From NCBI GenBank assembly GCA_900544445.1, contig UQVK01000055.1, positions 1 through 24,595 on the forward strand: 24,595 nucleotides of DNA, in the 5' to 3' direction. Below are positions 1 through 7,719 of this stretch, piece by piece (position 1 is the first letter of the stretch; every line of letters starts with the position of its first letter). Both the position numbers and the translations under genes were made by a program. Below the pieces are notes generated by a model. The model was not told where the DNA came from and made no database searches. It was given only the letters and a program-made list of their open reading frames with translations. This DNA is from an uncultured Lachnospiraceae bacterium (GTDB taxonomy: Bacteria > Bacillota > Clostridia > Lachnospirales > Lachnospiraceae).

Positions 1-1187
1 GTGGGCTCGGTGATTCCGCGCTCGGTTCCGGCAAGCTTTGCGGTGAATCCGGACAGGAAGTAGTACTGGGTCTGTTCGGGAGTCAGGATGGATACCGGAG
101 GCAGTACGCCGAAGGCGTCAGCGGACAGGAAGATTACTTCCTTAGCTGCAGGCGCTGCGGATACAGGGCGCACAATATTCTGAATATGATCAATCGGATA
201 AGATACACGGGTGTTCTCAGTCACGCTCTTGTCCGTGAAATCGATCTTGCCGTTCTCATCCAGAGTTACGTTCTCAAGCAGAGCGTTTCTCTTGATTGCG
301 TTGTAGATATCAGGCTCGGAATCCTTGTCCAGGTCGATAACCTTCGCATAGCAGCCGCCCTCGAAGTTGAATACGCCGTTGTCATCCCAGCCGTGCTCGT
401 CGTCGCCGATCAGCAGACGCTTGGGATCGGTGGAAAGGGTGGTCTTACCGGTTCCGGAAAGTCCGAAGAAGATGGCGGTGTTCTCGCCGTTCATATCGGT
501 ATTCGCGGAGCAGTGCATGGAAGCGATTCCCTTCAGAGGCAGGTAGTAGTTCATCATGGAGAACATACCCTTCTTCATCTCTCCGCCGTACCAGGTGTTC
601 AGGATAACCTGCTCGCGGCTGGTGATGTTGAATACAACTGCCGTCTCGGAGTTCAGTCCCAGCTCCTTGTAGTTCTCAACCTTCGCCTTGGAAGCGTTGT
701 AAACAACGAAGTCAGGCTCGAAGGAAGCAAGCTCTTCCTCAGAAGGCTGGATGAACATATTCTTTACAAAGTGTGCCTGCCAGGCCACTTCCATGATGAA
801 ACGGATCGCCATGCGGGTATCCTTGTTGGCGCCGCAGAAAGCATCTACAACATACAGCTTCTTATTGGAGAGCTCTTTCAGGGCAATGTCCTTTACCACA
901 TTCCAGGTCTCTTCGGAAGCGGGATGGTTGTCGTTCTTATACTCATCGGAGGTCCACCATACGGTGTCCTTGGAATTCTCGTCCATAACGATGAATTTGT
1001 CTTTGGGGGAACGTCCCGTATAGATACCGGTCATTACGTTAACTGCTCCCAGTTCGCTGACCTGTCCTTTCTCGTATCCCTCAAGACCGGGCTTGGTCTC
1101 TTCTTCAAATAACAGCTCATAGGAAGGGTTATGAACGATTTCCACAGTTCCTGTGATGCCATACTTGGTTAAATCAATCGCTGCCAT
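1..1187 (-). CDS. pckA: Phosphoenolpyruvate carboxykinase (ATP), 5' part
   Basis: Converts oxaloacetate plus ATP to phosphoenolpyruvate, CO2 and ADP in the cytoplasm, linking C4 acids with glycolysis and gluconeogenesis; in anaerobes it may also run towards oxaloacetate. 395 residues are visible of about 535 usual for the family, because the gene runs off the left edge. Reading inward from the ATG at 1185-1187, the protein starts [20 protein letters not shown]. It contains the substrate-binding stretch [10 protein letters not shown] (about 57-65), the P-loop GLSGTGKT (242-249) and the metal-binding [10 protein letters not shown] segment (258-267), all typical of the ATP-dependent form. The start is preceded by a purine-rich AGAGG site. 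A promoter and a leader hairpin lie upstream. The family call is firm from the motifs; the missing C-terminus cannot be judged. Confidence 0.96.
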   Translation of the reverse strand, partial: MAAIDLTKYGITGTVEIVHNPSYELLFEEETKPGLEGYEKGQVSELGAVNVMTGIYTGRSPKDKFIVMDENSKDTVWWTSDEYKNDNHPASEETWNVVKDIALKELSNKKLYVVDAFCGANKDTRMAIRFIMEVAWQAHFVKNMFIQPSEEELASFEPDFVVYNASKAKVENYKELGLNSETAVVFNITSREQVILNTWYGGEMKKGMFSMMNYYLPLKGIASMHCSANTDMNGENTAIFFGLSGTGKTTLSTDPKRLLIGDDEHGWDDNGVFNFEGGCYAKVIDLDKDSEPDIYNAIKRNALLENVTLDENGKIDFTDKSVTENTRVSYPIDHIQNIVRPVSAAPAAKEVIFLSADAFGVLPPVSILTPEQTQYYFLSGFTAKLAGTERGITEP

Positions 1188-1220
1188 CTTACCTTTTACC
1201 TCTCTTCTTAATAGTTTTTT

Positions 1221-1246
1221 CAGGAAAATCGGATGTTCCGCTCCTG
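1221..1246 (-). other. Leader hairpin of pckA
   Basis: In the roughly 67-nt untranslated leader of pckA, CAGGA (1242-1246) pairs with TCCTG (1221-1225), and an inner CGGA-ACA-TCCG stem (1230-1240) continues the helix across an asymmetric bulge. An A-run rather than a U-run follows on the transcript, so it is not an intrinsic terminator. It may stabilise the mRNA 5' end; the function is not known. Confidence 0.4.
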
Positions 1247-1260
1247 TTTCCCTATCCATA

Positions 1261-1288
1261 ATTATACATGAGAAATCAATTAAATCAA
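1261..1288 (-). promoter_or_regulatory. Sigma-A-type promoter of pckA
   Basis: On the minus strand TTGATT (1283-1288) and TATAAT (1261-1266) are separated by 16 nt. The DNA around it is strongly AT-rich. The predicted transcript start, near 1254, gives a leader of about 67 nt. The rest of the 1188-1488 gap holds the leader hairpin and the divergent promoter of the next gene; I see no small ORF or operator there. Confidence 0.7.
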
Positions 1289-1418
1289 TAAAAATTGGCT
1301 TAAATTTTTATGAATGAGAATTATTTTGGATAAGCGGAAATGGCCTAAATACGGGGAAGACATGAATTTTTCGTGAAACTCCATCCAGCTTACGGTGTCC
1401 CGTTCTCCTCCGCCCGCC

Positions 1419-1447
1419 TTTACCCTCTTCCCGGATCATGCTATAAT
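1419..1447 (+). promoter_or_regulatory. Promoter of the DUF362-type gene (extended -10)
   Basis: TTTACC (1419-1424), a 17-nt spacer and TATAAT (1442-1447), with TGC directly in front of the -10 giving an extended -10. Transcription would start about 35 nt before the preferred ATG at 1489. Confidence 0.65.
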
Positions 1448-1488
1448 CATACTGTTTCAATCCTGTACACGGAATGGGAGATATCATA

Positions 1489-2226
1489 ATGATACTGCAC
1501 GGAGAAAACCAAAAAGAATTCTATGAAAATATGGACCATCTGAAACTGGGTGAAAAAATCCGTCAGGCCGGAAAGGTATTGATAAAAATTAACCTTGCCC
1601 GTCCTGCGGAGCCCGGTCATCCCCGGACAGACCCTTCACTTCTTGCCGATATTCTGCGCTATGTTCACGCCAACGTCGGCACCTGCGCCATTGCGGAAAG
1701 CGCCAACGGATATCTGGAACAGAATCTAAAGCTGGCAGGACTTTCGGAAGTGATTGATGACTGCGGTGCTCAGGTTCTCGATCTGGATTTTGCCGATACC
1801 GATCTGGTCGATATCACCGGCGAGGAGCACTACCTTCCAAAGATCCTGAAAGAATACTGTCTCCGGATTGCCGTTCCAGCCGCATCCAAGCGTCCGGGAA
1901 TGATTTTTTCCAATAATGTCAAGCTGTTTGTCGGGGCGGTTCCGCGGAACAGATATCAGTTGGGGGATGAAGTTGTGGACTATCGCCCCCGCATCCACCT
2001 GAATCTTCACAGATCCGTGGCAAATCTTTATCGCTCCATGCAGTGGTATGCGCCTTTTGATTTCTATATCAACGGCGGACTCGCCGTCGATGAGAGACGC
2101 GGTGAGTTTCGTTTCCCGCAAATCCTCATCGGCAACGATGCGCTTGAGCTTGATGAATATGTGCTGAAAACTTATTTTCCTGGACTGGAAGCTCCGGAAT
2201 ATTTGAAAATTCTGGCCGAATACTGA
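1489..2226 (+). CDS. DUF362-type protein of unknown function
   Basis: A 245-residue soluble protein resembling the DUF362 family: an early VLIKINLARPAEPGHPRTDP segment, then an alternating alpha/beta region with IAESANGYLEQN, similar to the family's conserved core. Many DUF362 proteins also carry a 2[4Fe-4S] ferredoxin domain; none is present here and there is no CxxCxxC cluster, so this is a short, stand-alone version. There is no signal peptide or membrane segment. I prefer the ATG at 1489 to the in-frame ATG at 1474, because GGGAG at 1476-1480 sits 8 nt before it and 1474 has no good ribosome site. The gene is alone on its strand with its own promoter, divergent from pckA and convergent with the GNAT gene. 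The biochemical role is unknown; confidence in the family is moderate to good. Confidence 0.75.
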   Translation: MILHGENQKEFYENMDHLKLGEKIRQAGKVLIKINLARPAEPGHPRTDPSLLADILRYVHANVGTCAIAESANGYLEQNLKLAGLSEVIDDCGAQVLDLDFADTDLVDITGEEHYLPKILKEYCLRIAVPAASKRPGMIFSNNVKLFVGAVPRNRYQLGDEVVDYRPRIHLNLHRSVANLYRSMQWYAPFDFYINGGLAVDERRGEFRFPQILIGNDALELDEYVLKTYFPGLEAPEYLKILAEY

Positions 2227-2283
2227 ATCTGTCCAAGCTGCTGTGAATCGGGCTGCATTGATTCAAGCCGCATGAATCATGCT

Positions 2284-3084
2284 CTACAGCTCCCTCTCCA
2301 GAAAAGCGATGATCTCTTCTTTCCTATGAAACAGATCGTAGTCTCCCGTTAACTGCCCGTCATAATGGTAAAGCACACCACACTCCTCATTCTTTTTCAG
2401 CGCGGCCAGCAGGCGTTCCTCTCCATTTTCTGCCGCATATTCGGCAAAGGCCCGAACCCTGGGTTTTGTCAGCATGGGAGCATCACAGGGGAAATCGCCG
2501 CATGCCCAGCAGCCCTCCAGTCCCTTTGCACTGCAGCACTGATAATTTCTGCAGATTTCTCTGTCCCCACAGCCTCCCTTTCTACACCCGGCGCAGGTTC
2601 TGTTTTCTCCGCAGACACAGCAGGCCAGTCCACAGAATGCAATGCCCTTATCCGCATCAAATTTTCTCACGACATGCCTCTCATAATATTCCTCTCCGCT
2701 TTGGAGGGTCTCTGACGGAACAAATCCATATTTTCTCAGAAGCGGAATGTTCTCCGGGGTATCAGAGACTTTCACCTTCAGGCTTTCCATCTGAAAATCC
2801 CTGATAAAATACAGCACCGCAAGCCGGATCAGTTCTTCCATGCAGGCTTCTCTGTCATAATCCGGTGAAAACTCCCATCGCAGAATTCCTTCTTTTCCGC
2901 CAGAAATTACAAGGGTTCCAGCTGCCTCTCCGCCGATTTTGGGAATGACTGCAAACCTCACATATTTATGCTCCTCATATTCCCTCTGCCAGAAACATAT
3001 CTCTTTTCCCTCTCCGGTCGGGCGAAGCGTGAAGGACGGCGTTTCATAAACCGGACATTCTACATCATTTTTGACTGTTGACAT
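2284..3084 (-). CDS. GNAT-like acetyltransferase fused to a cysteine-rich DUF3795-type domain
   Basis: A 266-residue protein in two parts. Residues about 20-140 look like a GNAT N-acetyltransferase fold (IPKIGGEAAGTLVI strands, a helix, then NIPLLRKYGFVPSETL, the usual last strand-helix of GNAT proteins). Residues about 145-265 are cysteine-rich: about 12 Cys lie between 151 and 200, including FCGLACCVCGENRTCAGCRKG and CWACGDFPC, as in DUF3795 proteins, which probably bind zinc or an iron-sulfur cluster. The substrate is unknown. The start at 3084 is supported by AAGGAGGA 7 nt upstream. Longer in-frame starts back to 3153 would fall on the -10 element and are excluded. No terminator is evident between it and the convergent DUF362 gene. 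Confidence 0.75.
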   Translation of the reverse strand: MSTVKNDVECPVYETPSFTLRPTGEGKEICFWQREYEEHKYVRFAVIPKIGGEAAGTLVISGGKEGILRWEFSPDYDREACMEELIRLAVLYFIRDFQMESLKVKVSDTPENIPLLRKYGFVPSETLQSGEEYYERHVVRKFDADKGIAFCGLACCVCGENRTCAGCRKGGCGDREICRNYQCCSAKGLEGCWACGDFPCDAPMLTKPRVRAFAEYAAENGEERLLAALKKNEECGVLYHYDGQLTGDYDLFHRKEEIIAFLEREL

Positions 3085-3151
3085 TACAGATTCCTCCTTT
3101 TTGATACAGATCTTTGAGTCCCGCATCCCTGCAGGTGTCTTTTTTTGCATC

Positions 3152-3160
3152 ATTATATCA
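3152..3160 (-). promoter_or_regulatory. Extended -10 promoter of the GNAT-DUF3795 gene
   Basis: TGATATAAT on the minus strand is a perfect extended -10; no good -35 hexamer lies 16-18 nt upstream. It is in the 98-bp gap after the WYL regulator gene, so the GNAT gene can be expressed separately from the upstream operon. Confidence 0.5.
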
Positions 3161-3182
3161 GAGGAACTACGTCAGCATTATG

Positions 3183-4097
3183 TCATGGTTTCCGGTACAG
3201 GGAAATGATTTTTTCGGCGCAGTCAAGCACTCTCTGTTTTATGTGTTCCGGGGAGACGATCTCAACGTGATCTCCAAGAGACAGCAGGGTGCCGATCCAA
3301 AGCTGCTCGCTTTCAACCACAGACAATTCCATCAGGGCCTTTTTATCATCCAAGTATTTCGTCACCCTTCCGTTCAGATATTCAGCTGTTTTCATCACAT
3401 AATCCGGATCACATTTCACCGTAACGGTGGTCTGCGTGAACGTATTGTTCCGATCGTGCTCTGCGAGAACTTTTTCCGGACAGCCATGTTCCCTGGTAAA
3501 GTCAAGGTCCGTTGTCTCAAGGTTTTCCATCCGGAGGAGCTTATAGGTTCTGTAGTCCTCCTTTTCCGTCGAATACGCCAGCAGATACCAGGCGTACCAC
3601 CTGTAAATTACCGCAATCGGCTCCACCGTATGGATTTTCGTTTCATTTTTGCTGTTGGTATAGCGGAATCTTACCGCCTTTCTTTCGCTGACCGCTGTCT
3701 GAAGGAGCGGCAGGAATCGGCTGTTCCCCTCCTGCAGAACAGAAAAATCCAGAATTATTCCCGTCTGATTCTCATCGGCTGCCGGACTGATTTTTTCGTA
3801 TATGTCAGAAATTCCTCTGTCTCCCGTCGCTGTAGCCAAGCCGTTTAATGCGGTAAGAATATAGGAATAATCCTGCCGGGATATGATCTGGTTGTTTAAG
3901 GTAAAGCGCTCCGCCAGTTCATATCCGCCGTTTATACCGGCCGTCGCCGCGATGGGTATGCCGGCGGCGCACAGGGAATCCATATCTCTCTGAATCGTGC
4001 GCACGGATACCTCAAAACGGCGTGCCAGTTCTCCTGCCGACGTTTTCCCGTGATTCATCAGATAAACTGTGATCGCATACAGACGGTCCGTCCTCAT
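3183..4097 (-). CDS. YafY/DeoR-like transcriptional regulator with WYL domain
   Basis: A 304-residue DNA-binding regulator. Residues about 1-60 form a winged helix-turn-helix: GKTSAGELARRFEVSVRTIQRDMDSL, followed by the wing GINGGYEL. Residues about 130-200 are a WYL domain (VRFRYTNSKNETKIHTVEP, then WYAWYLLAY), followed by a WCX-type C-terminus. WYL domains are sensor modules reported to bind nucleic acid or nucleotide ligands; the effector here is unknown. The ATG at 4097 is chosen over an upstream in-frame TTG at 4112 because GAGGAG sits 7 nt before it. The gene begins 40 bp after the beta-galactosidase stop. Only a short hairpin (4120-4132) with no proper U-run lies between, so it probably belongs to the lacI-GH42 transcript. 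Confidence 0.88.
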   Translation of the reverse strand: MRTDRLYAITVYLMNHGKTSAGELARRFEVSVRTIQRDMDSLCAAGIPIAATAGINGGYELAERFTLNNQIISRQDYSYILTALNGLATATGDRGISDIYEKISPAADENQTGIILDFSVLQEGNSRFLPLLQTAVSERKAVRFRYTNSKNETKIHTVEPIAVIYRWYAWYLLAYSTEKEDYRTYKLLRMENLETTDLDFTREHGCPEKVLAEHDRNNTFTQTTVTVKCDPDYVMKTAEYLNGRVTKYLDDKKALMELSVVESEQLWIGTLLSLGDHVEIVSPEHIKQRVLDCAEKIISLYRKP

Positions 4098-4137
4098 CCG
4101 CTTTCTCCTCAATTTTAATGCCCTTCCAGGGCAGGGC

Positions 4138-6315
4138 TCACGACATGCGGTACACCTTCACTCCGAATTTCTCCATCTCCACAGTTCCGGTCTCCATCTC
4201 ACCGCCTGTCAGCTCCCGCATGGGCTGCTTCAGGTTGATCTGCACGGGCTCATGCTGATAGTTGAGCACAAACAGATATGCCGCACCATCCGTTCCCGCC
4301 TTTCTTCTCACCGCGATCTCGCAGCCTTCCGGCACTTCGATTATCTCCGCATAGGGCTGTGCCGCTCCCAGCCTGCACAGGAATGCCTTTGCCGCCTCCA
4401 GGCTGAATGCGCCGCCGAAATAGTATGCCTCTCCCTTTCCAAACCTGTTCCGGATGAGGGCGGGCTCTCCCGCGTAATGTGTCGCTCCCAGCCTGCACAG
4501 GAATGCCTTCGCCGCCTCCAGGCTGAATGCGCCGCCGAAATAGTATGCCTCTCCCTTTCCGAACCTGTTCCGGATGAGGGCAGGCTCTCCCGCGTAATAG
4601 CTGTTTTCATAAACGGCAAGCACCTCAGCGTTTTCTCCTGCAGGCGCGAGGATATCGTTGAATACGGCGGCCTCCATTTTCTCACCGTCCCAGTCGGCAT
4701 AAACCTTTCCCTCATCCGGCGCGACAAAGCTGTATTCCGGGATATCCGTTCCGGTAAGTTCTGAGGCCAGGCCGGGCAGATAGTCCATAACGCATCTGCC
4801 GTTTAAGTCCTTATAACCGGTGCGGCAGCCCATAACCAGCTTTCCGCCTCCGCGCACATAATCCTCCAGAAGAGCCATACGTTCCTTCGTCAGGATCACC
4901 CCATGGGGGTAGAACAGAAGCTCATATTTCTGCAGATCGGTAAGGGTTGTGCGTTCCGTCAGATAGACAAAATCCACCGGCGTGTGCGTCAGCTGGGCCG
5001 CTGCGAACAGGTTTTTCTGGCTCTCTCTGTCCACCCGCTCGTGCCATTTATCCAGCTGGGCGTCCCAGATGTTGTCATAATCCTTCAGGATCCCCACTTT
5101 CGCTTCGTAAACGGATCCGGCGATTTCCTGCAGCCCTTCCACCTTTTTGTGAATATCACGCAGTTCGCGAAGCCTCCTGTTTTCTCTGCCGGAATAATCC
5201 AGAATGCCATGCCAGTAGATTTCCGTTCCCACCGTACAGGTGCGCCAGCGGAAGTAACTCACATAATCCGCCCCATGAGCGATGGACTGCATGGTCCACA
5301 GGGTCATCTGACCGGGCCGGGGCGTGGGCGCTTCCATCCGGGTGTTCCAGCCGTTGGCTCCGGACTGCTGCTCCATAATGCCGAAATTGGGAGAAATCGC
5401 TCTCGTTTCCGTAAGATTCCGGCTCCATTTCCGGTCCTTCAGCAGATCCTTTTCATTGTAAGCGTCCAGACAGTAGGCAAAATTCGGATAGGAATCATAG
5501 GTGATGAAATCCAGGCTTTCCTCTGTCATACGATGGTTGTCCAGGTTTCCGAACAGGCCGTTGGTGGTGATAAAATCATCCGGCTTTTTGTATTTCTGTA
5601 TGATTCTGGCCTGCAGTCCGGCGAAGCGGCAGGCACTGTCGGAAATGAAGCGCAGGTAGTCCAGAACCCGGTGCGGATTTGTCGAATTGCTGATGGTGGT
5701 CTGCGGCACATAGACCTCACTCCATGCGGTATAGGTCTGGTTCCAGAACACCGTACCCCAGGCCTCGTTGAGCGCCTCGATGGTGCCGTATTTTTTCTTC
5801 AGGAACTCCCGGAAGGCAGCCGTATCGCTGTCGGAATAAAATTCCGAGGTCTCGCAGTTCAGCTCATTGTCAATCTGCCAGCCGATTATAGAGGGACGGG
5901 AACCGTAGTGGGACGCGGATTTTTCCGTGATATTCGCTGCAAAACGCTGATAGATCGGAGAATTGTAATTGTAATGCCTTCTTGCCCCGTGCCGGTAAAG
6001 GGTTCCGTCCATCTGCGCGTTCAACACCTCAGGATATTCCTCCACCAGCCAGGCAGGCGGCGTGGCTGTCGGCGTGCAGAAGATGACCTTCATGGGCGTT
6101 TTTTCCACCACATCCAGGAAGGAATCAAAAAATTCATAGCTGTACTCCCCCTCCCTCGGCTCGATCTTATTCCAGGCAAATTCCGCGATACGGATGACGC
6201 GGATTCCCGCCTCCAGCATCCGGTTCAGATCCTCCTCCCAAAGGCTTCTGTCCCAATGCTCCGGATAATAGCAGGTGCCGAGCACCAGATTGTTTCCATT
6301 GATGATTTCTCTCAT
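4138..6315 (-). CDS. Beta-galactosidase, GH42, with internal tandem duplication
   Basis: A 725-residue GH42 enzyme that should hydrolyse beta-D-galactosides, probably small ones imported into the cytoplasm since there is no signal peptide. The TIM barrel begins with GTCYYPEHW (13-21). The acid/base Glu is E151 in GWQIDNEL and the nucleophile is E315 in FGIMEQQSGANGW. A trimerisation-type domain follows (about 400-650), then a short C-terminal beta domain. Residues 574-611 are repeated exactly at 614-651, adding 40 residues to a family usually around 650-690 long. The repeat falls at the end of the trimerisation domain, so fold or oligomerisation could be affected; both catalytic residues are intact. 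GGAAGGAG precedes the ATG. The gene starts 15 bp after the LacI-family regulator stop, in one operon. No sugar transporter gene is adjacent. Confidence 0.95.
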   Translation of the reverse strand: MREIINGNNLVLGTCYYPEHWDRSLWEEDLNRMLEAGIRVIRIAEFAWNKIEPREGEYSYEFFDSFLDVVEKTPMKVIFCTPTATPPAWLVEEYPEVLNAQMDGTLYRHGARRHYNYNSPIYQRFAANITEKSASHYGSRPSIIGWQIDNELNCETSEFYSDSDTAAFREFLKKKYGTIEALNEAWGTVFWNQTYTAWSEVYVPQTTISNSTNPHRVLDYLRFISDSACRFAGLQARIIQKYKKPDDFITTNGLFGNLDNHRMTEESLDFITYDSYPNFAYCLDAYNEKDLLKDRKWSRNLTETRAISPNFGIMEQQSGANGWNTRMEAPTPRPGQMTLWTMQSIAHGADYVSYFRWRTCTVGTEIYWHGILDYSGRENRRLRELRDIHKKVEGLQEIAGSVYEAKVGILKDYDNIWDAQLDKWHERVDRESQKNLFAAAQLTHTPVDFVYLTERTTLTDLQKYELLFYPHGVILTKERMALLEDYVRGGGKLVMGCRTGYKDLNGRCVMDYLPGLASELTGTDIPEYSFVAPDEGKVYADWDGEKMEAAVFNDILAPAGENAEVLAVYENSYYAGEPALIRNRFGKGEAYYFGGAFSLEAAKAFLCRLGATHYAGEPALIRNRFGKGEAYYFGGAFSLEAAKAFLCRLGAAQPYAEIIEVPEGCEIAVRRKAGTDGAAYLFVLNYQHEPVQINLKQPMRELTGGEMETGTVEMEKFGVKVYRMS
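4363..4598 (-). repeat. Tandem 120-bp in-frame duplication within the GH42 gene
   Basis: Two copies (4363-4478 and 4483-4598) have a period of exactly 120 bp. Over 116 aligned bases they differ only at 4390/4510, 4441/4561 and 4462/4582. All three are third codon positions and silent, so the encoded 38-residue blocks are identical. Confidence 0.97.
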
Positions 6316-6330
6316 GATATTCTCCTTCCT

Positions 6331-7488
6331 TTATAGTGTCCCTGCTGCGGATGCACAGGGCAGCACGCTTTCTCCCTCCAGCAGCCGGAAGCCCGTATGG
6401 GTTACATATCTGACCTTTTTCCCCTCTATCAGATCCAGAAGGACCCGGACGCACATGGCGCCCTGTTCCTGCGGAAACAGGGAAACGGTGGTAAGGAGAG
6501 GGGAGACATACTTTCTCGCGTCGTTCCCATCAATTCCCATAACGGAGATATCCTCCGGCACCCGCAGGCCCATTTCCTGAAATCCACAGATCAGTCCGAG
6601 GGAAAATTCATCATTAAATCCCACCACTGCGGTGGCATCCATTTTTCTTTCCGCGAAAATACGGGCAGCCAGCCTTCCCTTTCCAAAAAAATCCTCATTT
6701 ACCACATGGGGATTTTCTGCCACCTCCTCCTGAAAGGACAAAAGTCTGGAATCCGCTGCCAGTCTCGAATCCCGGCGGGATACAGCCAGGATATAATTCC
6801 GGGCGTCCTTCACCTTTCTCTCATGCATCCGGGAAAGAAAGGCGGCAGTTCGAACATTCCCGTTCTCCGCCGGGTAGGGCGTACCGAACGCGATCTTTTT
6901 ATGTCCGCAGTGCTCCAGATAGTCCAGCGCCGTTTCCATCACCCGATAGGTATCCACCTCCACGATCGGAACACTGTGCCTTCCGGACGGCATGGTCCTG
7001 GAGAATGTCCGGCTTTCCGCAGATCGTTCAGAATCTTTTTCTTCCCCAAGCACCTCTCCATACGCCGCGCTTACCACCGGAAGAAAGTAATTCCTCCCGT
7101 AATTCCGAAGGTAGTAAGCGGCAAGTCCCTGATCCTGCATGATGATCCCGTCCACCAGCGTATTTCTGAGGTCCTCAAAAGCTGCCTTCCCGTTAAACAG
7201 CACCATATATCCCCGGTCCGCCGCAGCGTCCAGCATCCCCTTATAAAGCTGCATGTTAAAAGCGTTGTCCACATTTCTGCAGTAGAAAAGGATCTGCCTG
7301 GTCCTCCTTTTCTGCAGTGATATTGCCACCGGATTTGGCGCATAATTCAGCTCTTCCGCGATTTTCAGAATCCGCTCCTTCTTTTCCTTCGCCACGTAAC
7401 CGCTGTTATTCAGCGCTCTGGAAACCACGGAAACAGATGTTCCCGCCCGTCTGGCAATGTCCAGGCGTGTTGCCGATTTCTTTTCCAT
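6331..7488 (-). CDS. LacI/GalR-family transcriptional regulator
   Basis: A 385-residue sugar-responsive repressor type. The N-terminal helix-turn-helix and hinge helix are at about 8-60 (LDIARRAGTSVSVVSRALNN, then YAPNPVAISLQKRR), followed by a periplasmic-binding-protein-like effector domain (SVMGIDGNDARKYVSPLLTTV near residue 335). It is about 40 residues longer than usual LacI proteins. The extra length lies in a charged Ser/Glu/Arg-rich stretch around residues 148-170 and in a second loop around 240-260. GGGAG lies 8 nt before the ATG. It is the first gene of the beta-galactosidase operon, so it probably controls that operon and itself. The inducer cannot be read from the sequence; a galactoside is a guess from context. 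Confidence 0.92.
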   Translation of the reverse strand: MEKKSATRLDIARRAGTSVSVVSRALNNSGYVAKEKKERILKIAEELNYAPNPVAISLQKRRTRQILFYCRNVDNAFNMQLYKGMLDAAADRGYMVLFNGKAAFEDLRNTLVDGIIMQDQGLAAYYLRNYGRNYFLPVVSAAYGEVLGEEKDSERSAESRTFSRTMPSGRHSVPIVEVDTYRVMETALDYLEHCGHKKIAFGTPYPAENGNVRTAAFLSRMHERKVKDARNYILAVSRRDSRLAADSRLLSFQEEVAENPHVVNEDFFGKGRLAARIFAERKMDATAVVGFNDEFSLGLICGFQEMGLRVPEDISVMGIDGNDARKYVSPLLTTVSLFPQEQGAMCVRVLLDLIEGKKVRYVTHTGFRLLEGESVLPCASAAGTL

Positions 7489-7530
7489 AGATCGTTCTCC
7501 CGGTTCTTCCTTCCGTCTTCTTCCTTTTTT

Positions 7531-7559
7531 ATTTTATACAGCAGAACGGCTCCGCGCAA
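7531..7559 (-). promoter_or_regulatory. Promoter of the lacI-type / GH42 operon
   Basis: TTGCGC (7554-7559), a 17-nt spacer and TAAAAT (7531-7536) on the minus strand. It lies between the fba terminator and the regulator ATG and gives a leader of about 37 nt. Confidence 0.5.
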
Positions 7560-7568
7560 TCTCCCAAT

Positions 7569-7587
7569 ATGTGGTCGCCGTCCACAT
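7569..7587. promoter_or_regulatory. Candidate operator: 19-bp inverted repeat upstream of the lacI-type promoter
   Basis: ATGTGG (7569-7574) and CCACAT (7582-7587) form a perfect 6-bp inverted repeat around a 7-bp centre, 10 bp upstream of the -35. TCCACAT recurs as a direct copy at 7612-7618. The position suits autoregulation, but the centre lacks the usual LacI-family CG-centred palindrome, so this is tentative. Confidence 0.3.
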
Positions 7588-7629
7588 TTTTCATTCATTT
7601 TGCCGGGAATATCCACATCCTTTAAAGCG

Positions 7630-7658
7630 AAAAAGCCGCCCCGCAAAGCGGGACGGCC
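7630..7658 (-). terminator. Intrinsic terminator of fba
   Basis: On the minus strand GCCGTCCCGC and GCGGGGCGGC pair (10 bp with one G-U) around a 3-nt loop, followed by TTTTT. It lies 62 nt after the fba stop and separates fba from the lacI-type operon. Confidence 0.9.
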
Positions 7659-7719
7659 TTTTCCTATGCCTGTTTCCGGCCTTTCTGCCGGAGCAGATTT
7701 TTCTTTAAAAAGCCTCTTC

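Noticed and set aside
186..1112. Plus-strand open frame of 308 codons at the left edge
   Set aside because: It is antisense to pckA, whose minus-strand translation shows the P-loop and substrate motifs.
2227..2283. Terminator between the convergent DUF362 and GNAT genes
   Set aside because: Short inverted repeats (TGATTC/GAATCA) occur, but there is no T-run on either side.
4120..4132. Hairpin GCCCT-TCC-AGGGC between the GH42 and WYL genes as a terminator
   Set aside because: The stem is only 5 bp and the following minus-strand sequence is ATTAAAATT, not a U-run.
4363..4598. Assembly artefact as the whole explanation for the GH42 duplication
   Set aside because: Three separate base differences between the copies make a simple duplicated-read error unlikely, though long reads should confirm it.
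4903..6336. Plus-strand open frame of 477 codons opposite the GH42 gene
   Set aside because: Shadow of a verified GH42 gene, with no ribosome site or domain.
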